A stretch of DNA of 64,000 nt from Symsagittifera roscoffensis (GCF_963678635.1 NC_087068.1:30072318-30136317), one strand, 5' to 3'. Numbered from the stretch's first letter, positions 1 to 12,417 are shown. Numbers and translations: made by a program. Notes: generated by a model from the letters alone, not told the origin.

Positions 1-36
1 GCGACAGATTTAAATTAAACTTCGGTGATTGTTCAG

Positions 37-3000
37 GTCACGTGAGGAAGTGGACAGGAGTGAGTTTGGCTTCTTCATAAACACAGACGGACACCAGTCG
101 GCGGCCGCAGTGGGGGAGAATGGTCTGGGAAAGAAGAGTAAAGAGGAGGACAACAACCCGGCAGAGGAGTGGCTGCCGAAACAGTCTTGGGAACAGATTG
201 TACTCATGGCAGACACACTTGAGAAGTTCAAAGATATCAAGTATGAATGACTAGCACCGCTTTTCTTATTAAAAAATGCGGTTCCAGAAATGTATTTATT
301 ATAACTCCTCTTTCTCGATGCACTTTTTTTTTCAATCCGAATGAAATAGTTTAAAAAATATCAAAAACTTAATTCGTTTTCAAAGTTTAATTGAAGTTTT
401 TTTCGACTATTGTCAATTAAAAATAAATTAAGTAGGGGTATGGCAAAATAACAAAATTAATACAATTAAAACTTTCTTGAATAGCGAGCATTCTTCTACT
501 TTTTTTTTGATTCTCGAGAATACCCAAATGATAGATGAAAAACACTTAAACTTAAATTTTATTTTTGAAAATCCAAAACTTGTCAATTGCCATTGATAAA
601 GATAGTTTAAAACATTTATTACAAGGATGCATACATGCATCTACATGTACCAAAAAATGCGATCATTAAAAAACAGACGATGATGGAACAATATGAAAGA
701 TATCTTTGGGTAATGCATTTTTGTTCAGGTTAATTCCATCTCCGATAATTGCAAAGGTGTTGATATCTTTAGGTCAAGCTTTAGGGATTCACTTGAAGCG
801 TGGCGTGTGTTCTTCCACAAGACAGAGCTGGATAGTGGCGATATCCCCTCTCCCTGGATCCAGACCCTGGACCAGTTCCAACAGCTACTTCTGTTCAGAG
901 TAGTCAGACCAGACCAGGTAAGATGATAACACCTACACCTACACCTAAAGCTGGAGATGTCAGCATCTCACGCAGAACTCAAAAGTCTCTAGCCGAAAAC
1001 AATTGATGTTGCGTCACAAGATATAAACATATTATATCTTTGCTCTCTAACATCATTGGATTTAAATGATATCAAGCAATGATTCATAAACATGGAACTT
1101 CAAAAAACTTCAAGATAACACCTCAAGATTTTTGTATTGGCAATTAGAAATTTACAGAATCGTATAAAAAATACTGCTTGCACCAGCTACCGACCCTATT
1201 AACTTTTAAACTGCTATCCGCTCTTGCAAATTTTCACCCAAATGTCATCGTTTCAGCTGGTGAATCAAGTGCGTAAGTTCATCTCTGAGAAGTTGGGCAG
1301 GAACTTCGTGAGCAGTCCCCCTCTGGACATCAAGAAGTGCTACCAGGAGTCGAGCAACACCAAGCCACTCGTGTTCATACTGTCCCCGGGATCAGACCCC
1401 ATGTCCGGTAAGATATCAATCAGCTAGGGATATATTTATGCTTGTGGGATATATTTATGCCCAACAAAAAATAAGATATCAGATTCAGAGTAAAAAAAAA
1501 CCAGTAATTTTTAAGTAACGTTTAGTAGATATCTAATAAAGAAACTGGACAATTACTTGTCATCAAACTTTTTTTACCAATAAATTTTCAATCCATATTT
1601 TTTTGTTCATCTGATAGAACTAACATGAGGCGAACGTAATATGACTTAATCAAAATAATGATTTTGTAGATTAGCTTGTAGTTTCAAATTTATCATTGAA
1701 CTGAAAACTTTGCCTTACACGTTGCGGTGGGCTCAATGCTTAGCCTCGAGTAGCAAATCTGTGAACTTTTGTCACATGTCTAGCTTACACTCCTGTAGAG
1801 CTAAAATCAACAGAGATTTTTCTGCGCTTTGTAAGTAATGAAGTACTTCCTAATGACTTGACCATGCCCTAACATGCAGCCCTGAGTAAGTTCGCGGAAG
1901 ACATGGGATTCTTCGGCAGCATGTTTAACTCTATCTCCCTCGGCCAGGGCCAGGGAGTGCACGCAGAGAGTCTGATCTACAGGGGAAGGGATAGAGGGAT
2001 GTGGGTGGTGCTCCAGAACTGCCACTTGGCTCTCTCTTGGATGCCCACTTTGGAGAAACTGGTAGACAGTTTGTCTGCCACACCCACACATGCTGATTTC
2101 AGGTGGAAAAAGGGGGGGGGGGGCTGAGCTGGGTTCGATGGTCATTGTAGAGGTCATAATCTAGCTTTTGATCAAAGAACGAATATAAGGAGTCATGCTT
2201 AGGTCTAATTTTGAATATAGTTTTAGGAGTCATCATTGTTGCACCCCATTTTGAGTGAAGTAGTTTTGATCGATATTATGAGGAGAAACCTGCATGCCCC
2301 TCGCCTTACTGCAACGTTCCGCCTTCATACATTGTTTTGATATCTGACATGAAGGGTAACTATTTAGTTTTAAACACTGTTTGTCCTCGTACCCTAACCT
2401 TGTGCATAACCTTGTAAACTTACTCATAAAACGTATAACTCATATGTTTTTTTTTGAGGCAAGGAAGGGACAGGGTAAGACCCGTGGGAGGAAGTTAAGT
2501 CGGATCACTCATCAAGTTTTGCAGATCAATCATGATTTTAATGATTATGACCCTTAATGTTGTACGAACCATAAAAATAGCATTTTACGGGCCATTATAA
2601 TTTGTGTTTAGGTACGGAAAAAACATCATAAATTTTGTGGAAGAGCTCGTAACGTGTAATATTGATCGTACTTTGGAGGATTCCTGTCAATCAAAAGTAT
2701 TTTCAATTAATTATGAATCGCACAAAAATTATTTAAATCTTTTCTGATTCATATTTTCAAACTTCATTCAAGTGAGTTTTATCAAAGTTGTTTTTGCTGA
2801 GACTCACATGTTCGAGAACCAGATATTCTTCGGAATCTTTGAGAGTCGAAAATGTTGAATTTCTTTCAGACTGTGGCTGACGAGTTATCCCTCTGGTCGC
2901 TTCCCAGTGACAGTACTCCAAGACAGTGTGAAGATGACGAGTGAGTTGGCAGCCGGACTGAAGAGTGGCATCCTCCAGGCCTATCTGGATGACCCCGTCT

Positions 3001-6000
3001 GTGACCCCACATTCTTCGACATCAGCCACGAGTTAGGCGAAGGAACCAGCAACGAACAAATGCAGATGGTAACTATTTGGCTCAACAAATTATAAATGTC
3101 CTCCATAAAAAATACCTGACAAAATTCCTTACAATGCCATAGTGTGTCCTTTCTAATTTTTTTTGCAAATTTCGTGAAAATGCTGGAAAAAGTTGTCGCG
3201 GAATCCACAACCACGCTTTTTAGCGCTTTAATGAACTTTCCCTGCATTTTGTGCTGAAGAAGATACTACAGTGCCGAAATAAAACAACCGGATAAAATGA
3301 ACTAAAACTGAATTTTCCAACTGTTTTTTTTTTAATATCAGTAGCAGGGGCGGATCTAGGATTTTCTCGAGGGGGGGGGGGGGGCGAATTTTAAAAAAAT
3401 TTCCGAAAATTTTGACGACTTTTTTTTAGGTCGAGCAAATTGAAATTCCGAGCTCTCCTAAAGCAGTAAAAAGACCCTGTTGTGGCCAAGTTTTCTGCGC
3501 CGCAGGCAAATTTTTGCAAAAAACAGGTCAACAAAGCCGTTTTTGGGCACTTTTTGGAAAATGTTGACAAAAAATCGCGTTTTTTTTGCGCGCGCTCCCC
3601 CTGAAAGTAGTATATATTGGCGCCTAAGGCGCCTTAGAAAAACTTTAGGGTCGGTCGGCCAAAAATGGATTTCTTAAAAAGTATCAAAGGGGGGACGCTT
3701 TGGGTTGGCAGGGGGTCAAATCCCTGAGGAAGGCCGTCCGCACCCCCCCCCCCCCCGCCTCCTCCTAAATCCGCCCCTGATCAGTAGTATTTAACAAAAA
3801 AATGATTTTTTACCAACTTTTTTTATGGTGCATTTTTTTGCAAGTTTTTGAACCAAAATTACATCCTTAAAACGGGTCAAATCATTTTGATCAAATGTGA
3901 GGAGTTCAAAATGTCAATTGATATTAGAATAACTACAATTTAGACTGCGTACCTCCTCAGTTTTGAAAAATTTGAATTGACCGTTTTAAGGGTGTTTTTT
4001 TTTGTTCAAAAACTTGCAAAAAATTTGCATCATAAAAACGCTGGTAAAAATCCAAGCATATTTTGTCCTTGTCTTTTTTTGGCCAAATACTACTGATATT
4101 GAGAAAAAACCAGTTTGAAAATTCAGTTTTAGTTCATTTCATCCGTATATTTCAATTCGGCACTAAAGTATTTTGTTCAGCACAAAATGCAGGGAAAATT
4201 TATTAAACCGCAACAAAAAGCGTGTGCACAAGTTGTTGAATAAAATCCTTGACTCATTGGCACAAACTGGCTATATCTTGGGCAGGTTTTCCCGAACAGT
4301 TTTTTCGTAGGGTGATTCATTGCAAAACGGAATGGTGTAATACTTATTACAGCTACCTGAAACACCCTGTAGATAATCATTATTCACAAATTTATGAAAA
4401 ACCTGTAACTTAAATGCAAAATTTGTCCAGAGATAAAAACAAGACTGCTTGTATTAGAACATATCTTTGAAAATTCAAATGGCCATCGTTAGAGTATTTT
4501 AGGTAGCTTTAGGTGGATAAGTTTCAGTAAAACCTACACTTATAAAGTTTTCATTCAAAAAATTCATGAAAAAGATTTGTATTTTTTTGGATAATTATCC
4601 TCATACCTTTAGTTGTAAAACCAAAGTGACTCATAATTTCTAGTACGTGTTGTTTGGACTATAGTTTGACTCAATTCAGTTTAGTCTGTTTCCTGAGCAG
4701 GTTTAAGTTGCCGCCTATGCCAGGCGTCAAAAAGAAACTGGTGATGAGCACTCAGTGATTATCTCAAACATGGCAATTGGCAGCTTGAGCTATACGCCCC
4801 CACCCCCCACTCTCCCCCCACCCACCAATTTTTCCAAATCTGATCGCAGGTGAAATATCTTTTTGATTTTGAACACAGAAAACAAATAAGTTTTTTCCGA
4901 TGTTAGAAAAAAGTAAAAAGTCATAAAAGTAAAAACCAGCTGAGGGCAAATATTTATCGCTTTCGTGTGATGTTGCAACAAAAACCATCCGATCACAAAT
5001 GTGTTGTCGCTTTCTTCGAAATCCTTGATTTGTATTCTATGAAAATTTTCGCATGTTTTCCTTTTACTTGGATAATTTTTGTTCCTTTCAGGCCTGGGAA
5101 CGACTTCTGTTGAGTCTCTGCTTCTTCCACGCGGTTGTGTCCGAGAGGAAGAGCTACGGCCCCATTGGCTGGAACATTCCTTACAGCTTCAACCAATCAG
5201 ACCTCAAGATTTCAATCCACCAGTTGCGAGTCAGTTCCATTTTTCCACTTTCTTCGCTAACAGTTTCGCATGCGTTGATAAAAATCATGTCCATTTATAT
5301 CTTTGTGAAGTTTCAAGACTCTTTGAGAGTTTTTTTTGCATCGCATCTGACAAAAAACCGATCTTGTGATTAATTTTTGATACCTCATTCTGCATTTGTT
5401 TCAGGAGTTCATAATTGAGTACAAAACTGTGCCCTATGAAGCCCTGACGTACCTGGTGGGGGAGAGTAACTACGGTGGGAAAGTGACAGATCAGCGAGAC
5501 CGACGATGTCTGTTGTCTATTCTGGATTCATACCTCAGTCCGTCTGTGTTGGATTCGAATTACAAATTCGGAAATGTGGCTACTTTTGGGACCAAGTTGT
5601 CCTATAACGAGTATCTCACTGCTATTAAGGTCAGCTTTCAGTGTTTCGAAGCAAGTGAAATCTAATCAGACAAATTAATATTTTGAACACCGCGGTTTTG
5701 AATTCCGGCGCTGCCAAAGTTTTCCACCTGGAAATGAAAATTGCGAAATTTCATTAATTCTTATTTGATTTTGCTGAAACACTCTTACGCCCTGCAATGG
5801 GTCTGAAACGAGGTTTAGAAATTTAACAAAAAATGTTGTGCGATTGTTATAATCAAGGAAAAATATTTTTTTCCAGGCCCTTCCCGACTCCCAGTCGGCC
5901 TCCATGTTCGAACTGCACGAGAACGCGGACATATCCAGGGACCTGAAGGAGACCAAATCTCTAGTTGAGAACATCAAACTGGTGTATGGCAACCAGATGA

Positions 6001-6009
6001 AGAATGTAG

Positions 6010-6048
<39 letters not shown>

Positions 6049-9000
6049 AAAAGAGCAGTGACAGTGCGAACAAGTCGGAGGAGAGGTCCAGTGGGGGTCA
6101 GAGGGAGGATCCAAGTGTCACCATGTGCAACAATGTACTTGAAAAGGTGAAGTGTTTTCATTAATAATTGCAATAACTGTCTGATTTGAGAGACGACAAG
6201 TTTGAACTGAACCCTCGAATCATTGGGGCAATTTTTCCTTGAAATAAAAATTGTATATTTGCCAGGTCACCGTTTTAAGCGTTTTTTGAATGGAAAAATT
6301 GTTCAATTAAAATCTGAGATTATTATGATTATGAGTTGCTACATAGGGTTAAGGGCGGGCCTCGAACGACTCATCAAATTTCTGATAATGAGGCAGTTCA
6401 TAAAATGCTTCGGACCTGCTCGCCAAGCGATATGTTAAGTGCAATTTCGTAATTAAAATTTAGAGTAATCAAGGATAGCGATTGCTGTCTAAGTAGCACA
6501 AACTGTCCTAAATACAACGATTTAAGAAAACAAATTCAAAAATAAAGAAAAGTATTTCAGAAAGGGTGAAAAAGTTATGCGAGACAGTGGTAGCTAAAAT
6601 AACGTTAAAAGTTTAGTAGAATATAATCTGAAGGTCAGTCCCTGATCCAAATGTCTAATTTGGTCTGAAAACGCGAAAACGCCCAGCTCAGTTTTTCTCG
6701 ACAACTTTTTTGAAGTTTTTAAGGAGTCCGAGTCACGACTGGAAGGGCTTTAATATGATATCACACTGAATCCCCTGGAAGCTATCTTTGAGATAATTAA
6801 AAATGCGTCGTAATAAACACGACCTATATGCCATAGTTTTTTCGTGAAGTGGTCGGAACAATTAGAAAATATGAATTGGCTGCTCACTTCTTGATAATTT
6901 TTGAGGTCAAATATGTATGAAGTTGACAATGAAGTGTTTTATTTTTGCGTTGCTGCTTTTGAGGCTCGCTCAGAATTGTTACTTGTAATTTCAGCTGCTG
7001 CCGCTGTTCGACATGAAGGTGGCCAAGGATAAGTACCCTGTAAAGTACAGTGACAGCATGAACACAGTCCTGGTGCAGGAGCTGCAGAGATACAACAAGT
7101 AGGAATTCATGCTAGAGGAACTACTTCATTAACCACATCTCTTAAACTCAATGCACTCCCATGCTCGAAATGAAAAGCATGTCAAGAAATTTGACAAAAA
7201 TAAATAAAACGATTGAAAGGCCTCTTAGTATATGCTTTTGCTAAATGATTTTAACATTTTTTGAATATGCTTAATGATTTTAGCACTTTTTGATCTGCTA
7301 AGTGAGGAAGATTTAAAATCGGAATTTACAATTAGTCGATGGTATTAAAAGATTTGATTGAAGTTAGTGTAAATTGATTTAGCCTCAAAAGTCAGATCCG
7401 GTCCAGTCTTGACAGTCTTATGCGGGCCTCCAAGGGTCTAATCATCCTCTCCCCAGACCTGGAAGATCTCTCGAAGTCAGTGAAGGCCAACAGGATCCCG
7501 CAAATGTGGATGGTCAAGTCCTATCCCTCCCTTAAGTCGCTGTCCAATTACATTGTGGACTTGAGAGAAAGGCTGTTGTTTTTTCAAGTGAGTTTCCAAA
7601 CAATCATGTGTATTGAAATTCATTTGTTCAGTTATAATTGAAGCACTAAATAGTTAGGTTTTTTTGAGACGAAGCTTCATTTGGATAAGAATTAGAACAG
7701 TAAGATTCCTGAACCATTTTCATGTTTTCATTTCTCAATTACACTACTCAATTACACTTTCTCAATTACACATTTTTTAAATTAAACATTGTTTGGGATT
7801 TTAATTGACTTATTGGAAACAATTTCTCAAAAATTGCGGCAAAATAGCAAGAAAATTGCTTCAAAAACCCGATCTTTTCTCTCAAATGGTGGAATACATT
7901 GCTTCATTGTAATTGCTGAGTTATTTTATCTATGAAATTGTACAAATCTTACTTCAAGCTTAGAGCCAATCGAGTCATATATTAATTACAATCAAGAAAG
8001 GATCTGGGACCAAAAAAAAAAACACTATGAAGACCCTATTTTGACCTATTTTTCTGCGCGCAGGCGAACTTCAAAAAATTGGCCGAAAAAGGCGTTTTTC
8101 AGCTATTTTTGAAAATTTTTACTAAAAAACAGCGTTTTTCCGGCGCGTGCTCCTTCCTCAAAATTAGTACAAAATGGCACCGATGGCGTCTTTACAAAAA
8201 TTTTAGGGTCAGTCAGTAATGAATGTCTTAAAATAGAATCAAAGGGCGGGGGGCTTTGGGTAGGCAGAGGGTCGAATTCTCGAGAAGATGGTAGGGGAGG
8301 GGGGAGGTATAGAATTGTATTAAAATTGTTATGTCTTCAGAAGTGGCTCGACTGCGGTGCTCCTGCGACGTTCTGGATGCCGGGGTTCTTCTTCACGCAG
8401 GCATTTCTGACAGCCTGTATGCAGAACTACGCCAGACAGAACACATGTCCAATCGACAACCTCACTTTCCACTTCGAAGTGACAGAGAGAGACAGTTTCG
8501 AGGAGTGTGCTTCAGGTGGCAGTGTGTACGTGAATGGACTGTTTCTAAATGGATGTCAGTGGGACAGAGAAAGGTGATACTGCTAATCAATTTATTGACC
8601 AATGAAACAATTGGTTAATTAATTGATAAATGAAATAATTTAATTGATTTTTATTCACGAACGACAGGGTTTTCATACGAACTGAACTGTTCAGACCTTT
8701 ATGTATAACCGCTGCTGCTTCCTTTGCACTTTTCGGTTTTATTTTTCCCGCTGGTGAAATCTAACACAGATATGAATTATCGAATATTATTTACAAAAGG
8801 ATGGGTGAGGTTTTGTGTGTTCCATATTTAACTTGATCGAAAAACGCTTGCTTAAAATATGGACACTTCCGTTTTACCACAATCATTTGTCCTTTCGGTT
8901 TTCTTTTGAATCCTGATTTGAATATCAAAGTTAGAAGTCTGTGGTTGTCCCGGGAACGTTTTTTTTGCGACAAAAGATCAACTACAAAATAAATTGTGAA

Positions 9001-9338
9001 TAGCTCATCAACCTACCTTCCTTGGCCATAAATGCCATTTTTACTTCAGAAAAACGCTGAAAGACTCCGACCCTCGAGTTTTATTCCAAAAGATGCCAGC
9101 CATCATTCTTAAACCCAGCAGCAAAATAGTCGGTGAGCGCAGTGACCTCAACACCTCAAGCAGCGGTCGCCACAACTCATACCAATGTCCTCTGTATCGC
9201 ACCTCAGAACGAAGAGGCGTATTGTCAACCACAGGCCACTCGACCAACTTCCTGTTGATGGTTGACTTACCATCTGAAAGACAACCACACGTCTGGACCA
9301 ACAGAGGAGTGGCGCTTTTATGCCAGCTGGATGATTAA
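37..9338 (+). CDS. Axonemal dynein heavy chain, C-terminal part (12 exons, 5' end outside the window)
   Basis: This encodes the AAA6 and C-terminal region of a ciliary/flagellar inner-arm dynein heavy chain, the ATP-driven motor that slides axonemal microtubules. Exons inferred from GT-AG sites with matching phases: 37-240, 773-917, 1257-1407, 1880-2102, 2870-3068, 5092-5229, 5405-5629, 5877-6146, 6995-7098, 7383-7587, 8341-8573 and 9050-9338 (stop TAA 9336-9338). They join to about 794 codons without a frameshift. Diagnostic stretches are [58 protein letters not shown] and the extreme C-terminus STTGHSTNF...[10 protein letters not shown]. The tail resembles the single-headed inner-arm group (DNAH3/7/12-like); the exact paralogue is not resolved. 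The 773 acceptor could instead be 785 (also in frame). Oddities are a poly-serine loop in exon 8 and transposons in the introns. No AATAAA is seen just after the stop. The motor core lies upstream of the window. Confidence 0.93.
3200..4235. mobile_element. Fold-back element in a dynein intron, interrupted by a hAT MITE
   Basis: Two arms of about 270-280 bp are inverted copies of each other. The left arm is 3200-3344 plus 3780-3910; the right arm is about 3950-4235, read in reverse complement. Matching landmarks are CCCTGCATTTTGTGCTGAA (left near 3240, right complement near 4190), GTGCCGAA, the ATCAGTAG segment, TTTTTGCAAGTTTTTGAAC and CCTTAAAACGG. A short spacer separates the arms near 3910-3950. 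The left arm was later split by the MITE at 3345-3779. No ORF is evident. It sits in the intron between exons 5 and 6. Confidence 0.8.
3345..3779 (+). mobile_element. hAT-type MITE with perfect 8-bp target duplication
   Basis: A 435-bp element bounded by CAGGGGCGGATCTAGG and, in inverted form, CCTAAATCCGCCCCTG. It is flanked on both sides by the identical 8-mer ATCAGTAG (3337-3344 and 3780-3787). Terminal sequence and duplication length are typical of the hAT superfamily. There is no transposase, so it is non-autonomous. G and C homopolymer runs lie just inside both ends. Two relatives are in this window (about 7999-8310 and 51188-51526). Confidence 0.93.
6011..6046 (+). repeat. Coding CAG/AGC microsatellite (poly-serine tract in dynein exon 8)
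   Basis: Ten CAG units followed by TAG-TAG, read as AGC/AGT serine codons. They give an uninterrupted run of about 12 serines followed by a Lys/Ser/Glu-rich loop. The tract lies where dynein heavy chains carry a variable linker before the conserved C-terminal segment, so it probably forms a flexible surface loop. Length polymorphism is expected. Confidence 0.9.
7999..8310 (+). mobile_element. Degenerate hAT MITE copy in a dynein intron
   Basis: The interior matches the element at 3345-3779 in the same orientation: AAGACCCT, TTTTCTGCGC(G)CAGGC, GGCGTTTTT, GCGCGTGCTCC, TTTTAGGGTCAGTCAG, and GGGCTTTGGGTAGGCAG leading to a G-rich end. The terminal inverted repeats are eroded and no target duplication is recognisable, so it looks older. 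It ends about 30 bp before the splice acceptor of dynein exon 11 at 8339-8340. Confidence 0.75.
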
Positions 9339-9569
9339 TGTAGATATATTGATATAATATACTTGTATTTTCATCACGAAAATTTTAAAAAATGTTAAAT
9401 TTGTTTCGCTAAACAATAATTTCAAGAACAAGGTTTTGATTTCAGTGAATAATGAGTTCAGTTTAGTTTTACTTATCTCTGTACTAACACGCATTTGGAA
9501 TCCCGATTACCATTATTTTTTTGCCGAAGATGGCGTAATCCTAGATTTAATGCATTTTCAAGATTTCAA

Positions 9570-10639
9570 CAGAAAAATATTCACTACCCTTTCATCGGTA
9601 CAGGAGTAGATTCCTTCTGAACATTTTTCATTGAAAACGGAAAGAAAACAGAGAAACACTACGCTATCATCTTCAACTGCCTGACAACTAGAGCAGTTCA
9701 TTTAGAGTCTTGCCCAGATTTGAGACACCTTTCTTAATGCACTTGCCCGCTTAACAGGAAGAAGAGGTAACCCTAAAACAAGGTAAAGTGACAATGGGAA
9801 GACTTTTTTAGGAGCTAGTATTGAGCTCAAAAAATGCCTCAACGAACTAGATAAGAACAAAATTCAAAGTAAATTGCAGTCATGGAAATTGAAAGGAAAT
9901 TTGCACCCCATTTTATGGACCTGGAAGCGATTAATCCAGACAGCCAAACGCACAATCTTAATAATTCTTGGCTCTAAAAAACTTATGCTGGACTTTTTCA
10001 ATACCATTCTCAAAAAGAAACAATGTTAAACTCAAAAACTCAATACCTCTGAAAAACAGTGCCGATATCACAGACCATGAAGAAGCACTCACCCCGAATC
10101 ATTTTTCAATTCAATGTCTTTTCAGCAACCTACCACCCGGAACTTTTAACGATCAACTAACACTCCATTTTGAAAATTGGTCTCAACAACAATAATAATA
10201 ACCACATCTGGCGATGACTACAAAATGACAATTTAACGACCCTGTTGAAGTGAACAAAATGGAGCTTCGCAAAACAAAAGCTAAAAAAAGGGGGATTTAG
10301 TCTGAATCTTGGAAGATCTGACGCCGCGAGGAATTTGGCATTTGGGACGTGTCACAGCAGCCCATCCTGGAAGAGAATCGTGATCCTAAGGACGGCGTGC
10401 GGAACCTCTGACCGCACGGCTAGTGCACTCACACGCGTTTTTTTTGTTCGGTTCGAAGAATACCTCGACTTGAGCCCAACCTGGGCCCAGTTGCATGCTG
10501 CTGAAGCAACTTTCCCGCTTTTTGATATATGAATTAAGTCAAAATTGATTCTGAAAGTCGTTATAATTTGTAACATACCAATGTGAAGTCTGAATTGAAC
10601 ACTCGGTAAATTCGTTTATAAGAAAGATTATCATTGTAC
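9570..10639 (+). mobile_element. Relic of a BEL/Pao retrotransposon (integrase end plus 3' LTR)
   Basis: A decayed plus-strand copy of the 3' third of the element at 54016-62316. The stretch at 9570-9770 matches the integrase core of that element, the segment 9880-10200 matches its C-terminal integrase domain (readable as EALTPNHFSIQCLFSNLPPG), and 10330-10495 matches the pre-LTR region. Internal deletions and stops abolish coding. It begins about 230 bp after the dynein stop codon. Confidence 0.85.
10496..10639 (+). repeat. 3' LTR of the BEL/Pao relic
   Basis: The segment starts TGCTGCTGAAGCAACTTTCC and ends GATTATCATTGTAC. It is alignable along its whole length with the reverse complement of the 147-bp LTRs at 54016-54162 and 62170-62316, including GATTCTGAAAGTC and AATTTGTAACATACCA. 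It is visibly more diverged than those two are from each other. Confidence 0.8.
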
Positions 10640-10640
10640 T

Positions 10641-10712
10641 ACGTTAAAAACCGATGACGGTTTAACCAGGTAACGGTAAAACCCGGTGACGGAAAAACTC
10701 GATGACGTTAAA
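10641..10712 (+). repeat. Degenerate minisatellite, about 18-bp unit x4
   Basis: Four imperfect copies of a unit like ACGGTAAAACCCGGTG lie directly after the LTR relic, with the core GACGG/GACGT plus TAAAACC recurring every 17-19 bp. Confidence 0.6.
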
Positions 10713-11458
10713 ACCCAAAAATTATTCCCTACAATTATTTTAACGTTGTTTTCGCCACCGTGAAAATTTATTAATTTTAAGGGGGTCGGCCGTTAAGGGG
10801 TTTTCGCCAAAAAAAAGTTTTTGTTCAAATTTTACAAAAAACCGCAATTTGGTTCAATAATGTAAAATTTTGGGATCTACGTTACAATCTCTCCTCCTTT
10901 CAAAAATGAGAGGGAGTTTGGTAAGTATATTAATTCAGCGAGCTTTTCTTTATAGGGGCGGAAATTTTCAGTTGATATCAAAGGGGGAGATTGTTGAGCA
11001 GATCCAAAATTTGCTTGCGTTTTACAAAATTTGACCTTAATTTGGCTTTTTTGAGGTGTCAGGAAGAAGTCGTCAAATAAAAATTGTACATGAATTGTTT
11101 GAATTGTTATGGCTATAAATTTTTTGGCCCAACATATTTAACATAATTCTTAAAAAAGTGTTACAGCATGTTAAAAGTCGTTTAATTGGCGAACACTCAA
11201 ACAGTATTTAATGGAGGAGTACTTTCTCGAACTAACTCTGTTGTAGGAGTGATCTGCTCAGTACTACTCGCCATCAAATGTGACAAATTGTACAGATATT
11301 AAGTATTTGATTTTAATATCAGAGATTTTTCAACAAAAATGAACTAAATGAAAATTTTACCAAAAATAGCCGGTTGTTGTGCAACGCGCTCCAACCATTT
11401 AAAAATAAACTACAAAAAAAAATTAAAAATAAAAACTATTTCCTTTTTTGTGCGTGGT
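10713..11458. other. AT-rich intergenic DNA, no feature seen
   Basis: I see no coding region, RNA gene or clear repeat here apart from short A/T runs and a GGGGG-containing stretch near 10780-10800. Confidence 0.5.
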
Positions 11459-11514
11459 GAATGTTCCGACCATTCAGAATGTTCCGACCATTCAGAATGT
11501 TCCGACCATTTTCT
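11459..11514 (+). repeat. Three tandem copies of an 18-bp unit
   Basis: The unit AATGTTCCGACCATTCAG occurs three times, the last copy running into TTTTCTTG. The cluster is bracketed by two copies of TTTTTTGTGCGTGGTG (near 11443 and 11555) in direct orientation, so a larger local duplication is involved. A 78-aa frame across the unit reads as a Cys-Ser-Asp-His-Ser-Glu repeat, but I do not regard it as a gene. Confidence 0.85.
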
Positions 11515-11923
11515 TGAAAAACTTCAAAAAAATGGAATAAAAAATTATTCCATTTTTTGTGCGTGGTGTGATGAAAAGATCTGAACGATAGTCTATTTTT
11601 CCGATGTTCAAGGTAAAATAATAGCTTAGTGGAAAACATTTTTTTTTGAAAAATCACTAATAAAAAAACAAAAAAATCAGAAAAATTAAATTTTTCTTGC
11701 AGATTATTTTTTGAATTTTTCAAAGTCTTTTATTCCCAAGATTGCGTTGAAAAATTTTTAAAAACCATTTTACTAGATTTTTCATAGCTTGAAGAAACAA
11801 TTTTTGGCTTTTTTATTACTAATCTGCGTCTGCGACAACCCTTCTGTAATATGCCTGCTCGCTCATTTTACTCCCTCGCAGTTAGCTAAAAAGCTAAAAC
11901 CTCAAACCGGCTTTTCTTGACAA

Positions 11924-11950
11924 TCCCGTGAGCAAATATAGGACTTCAAT
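11924..11950 (+). repeat. 27-bp direct repeat, copy 1
   Basis: A 27-bp sequence beginning TCCCGTGAGCAAATATAGGA is repeated exactly at 12361-12387, 437 bp away. The DNA between the copies holds no recognisable gene. Confidence 0.85.
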
Positions 11951-12360
11951 ATATTACATCACTCAACCAAGTCCGATGATTATCTGTGCTACCTAGTTTT
12001 GCTTGGAAAAAAAGCTAAATTACACCCGAATACAAAATTCCTCCATATTTTCAATGGTCGGAATAATAAAACGGGCTATAAAATTGGTTAAACTTTTTGA
12101 CATGAATATCGGCCTGTAAGTCAACTATTGGTGGTTGCAGCTATGCTCTCATTGCGTTTTGTCAAAATGTGATTATTCTTTTTGGTTCCGGTGTTGAAAG
12201 AGGCTACGGATTTTTCTCTCAACCATACTTAATTAGAGAGCGCGTAATCATAGCTTAAACATTCAAAATCGACTTTATTTTAACAAGAGTGATGACTAAC
12301 TTTTCCAAGTTGTTTTCGCAGACTACCCTCTGACAATGTTTTACATCGGACCTAACAGAG

Positions 12361-12417
12361 TCCCGTGAGCAAATATAGGACTTCAATGGGGCTCATGCCC
12401 CATTGAAGTCCTTTTTT
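12361..12417 (+). repeat. 27-bp direct repeat copy 2 continuing into a perfect 16-bp hairpin and T-run
   Basis: Copy 2 (12361-12387) runs into an inverted repeat. The left arm AGGACTTCAATGGGGC (12377-12392), a TCAT loop and the exact reverse complement at 12397-12412 are followed by TTTTT. The second arm is therefore an inverted duplicate of part of the direct repeat. Confidence 0.9.

Noticed and set aside
5675-6173. Minus-strand frames over dynein exon 8 (poly-Leu, poly-Ala)
   Set aside because: Products of the CAG microsatellite read in reverse; the plus strand is a spliced dynein exon.
12377-12417. Bacterial-type intrinsic terminator
   Set aside because: The hairpin plus T-run has that shape, but the window is eukaryotic nuclear DNA with no gene ending there.
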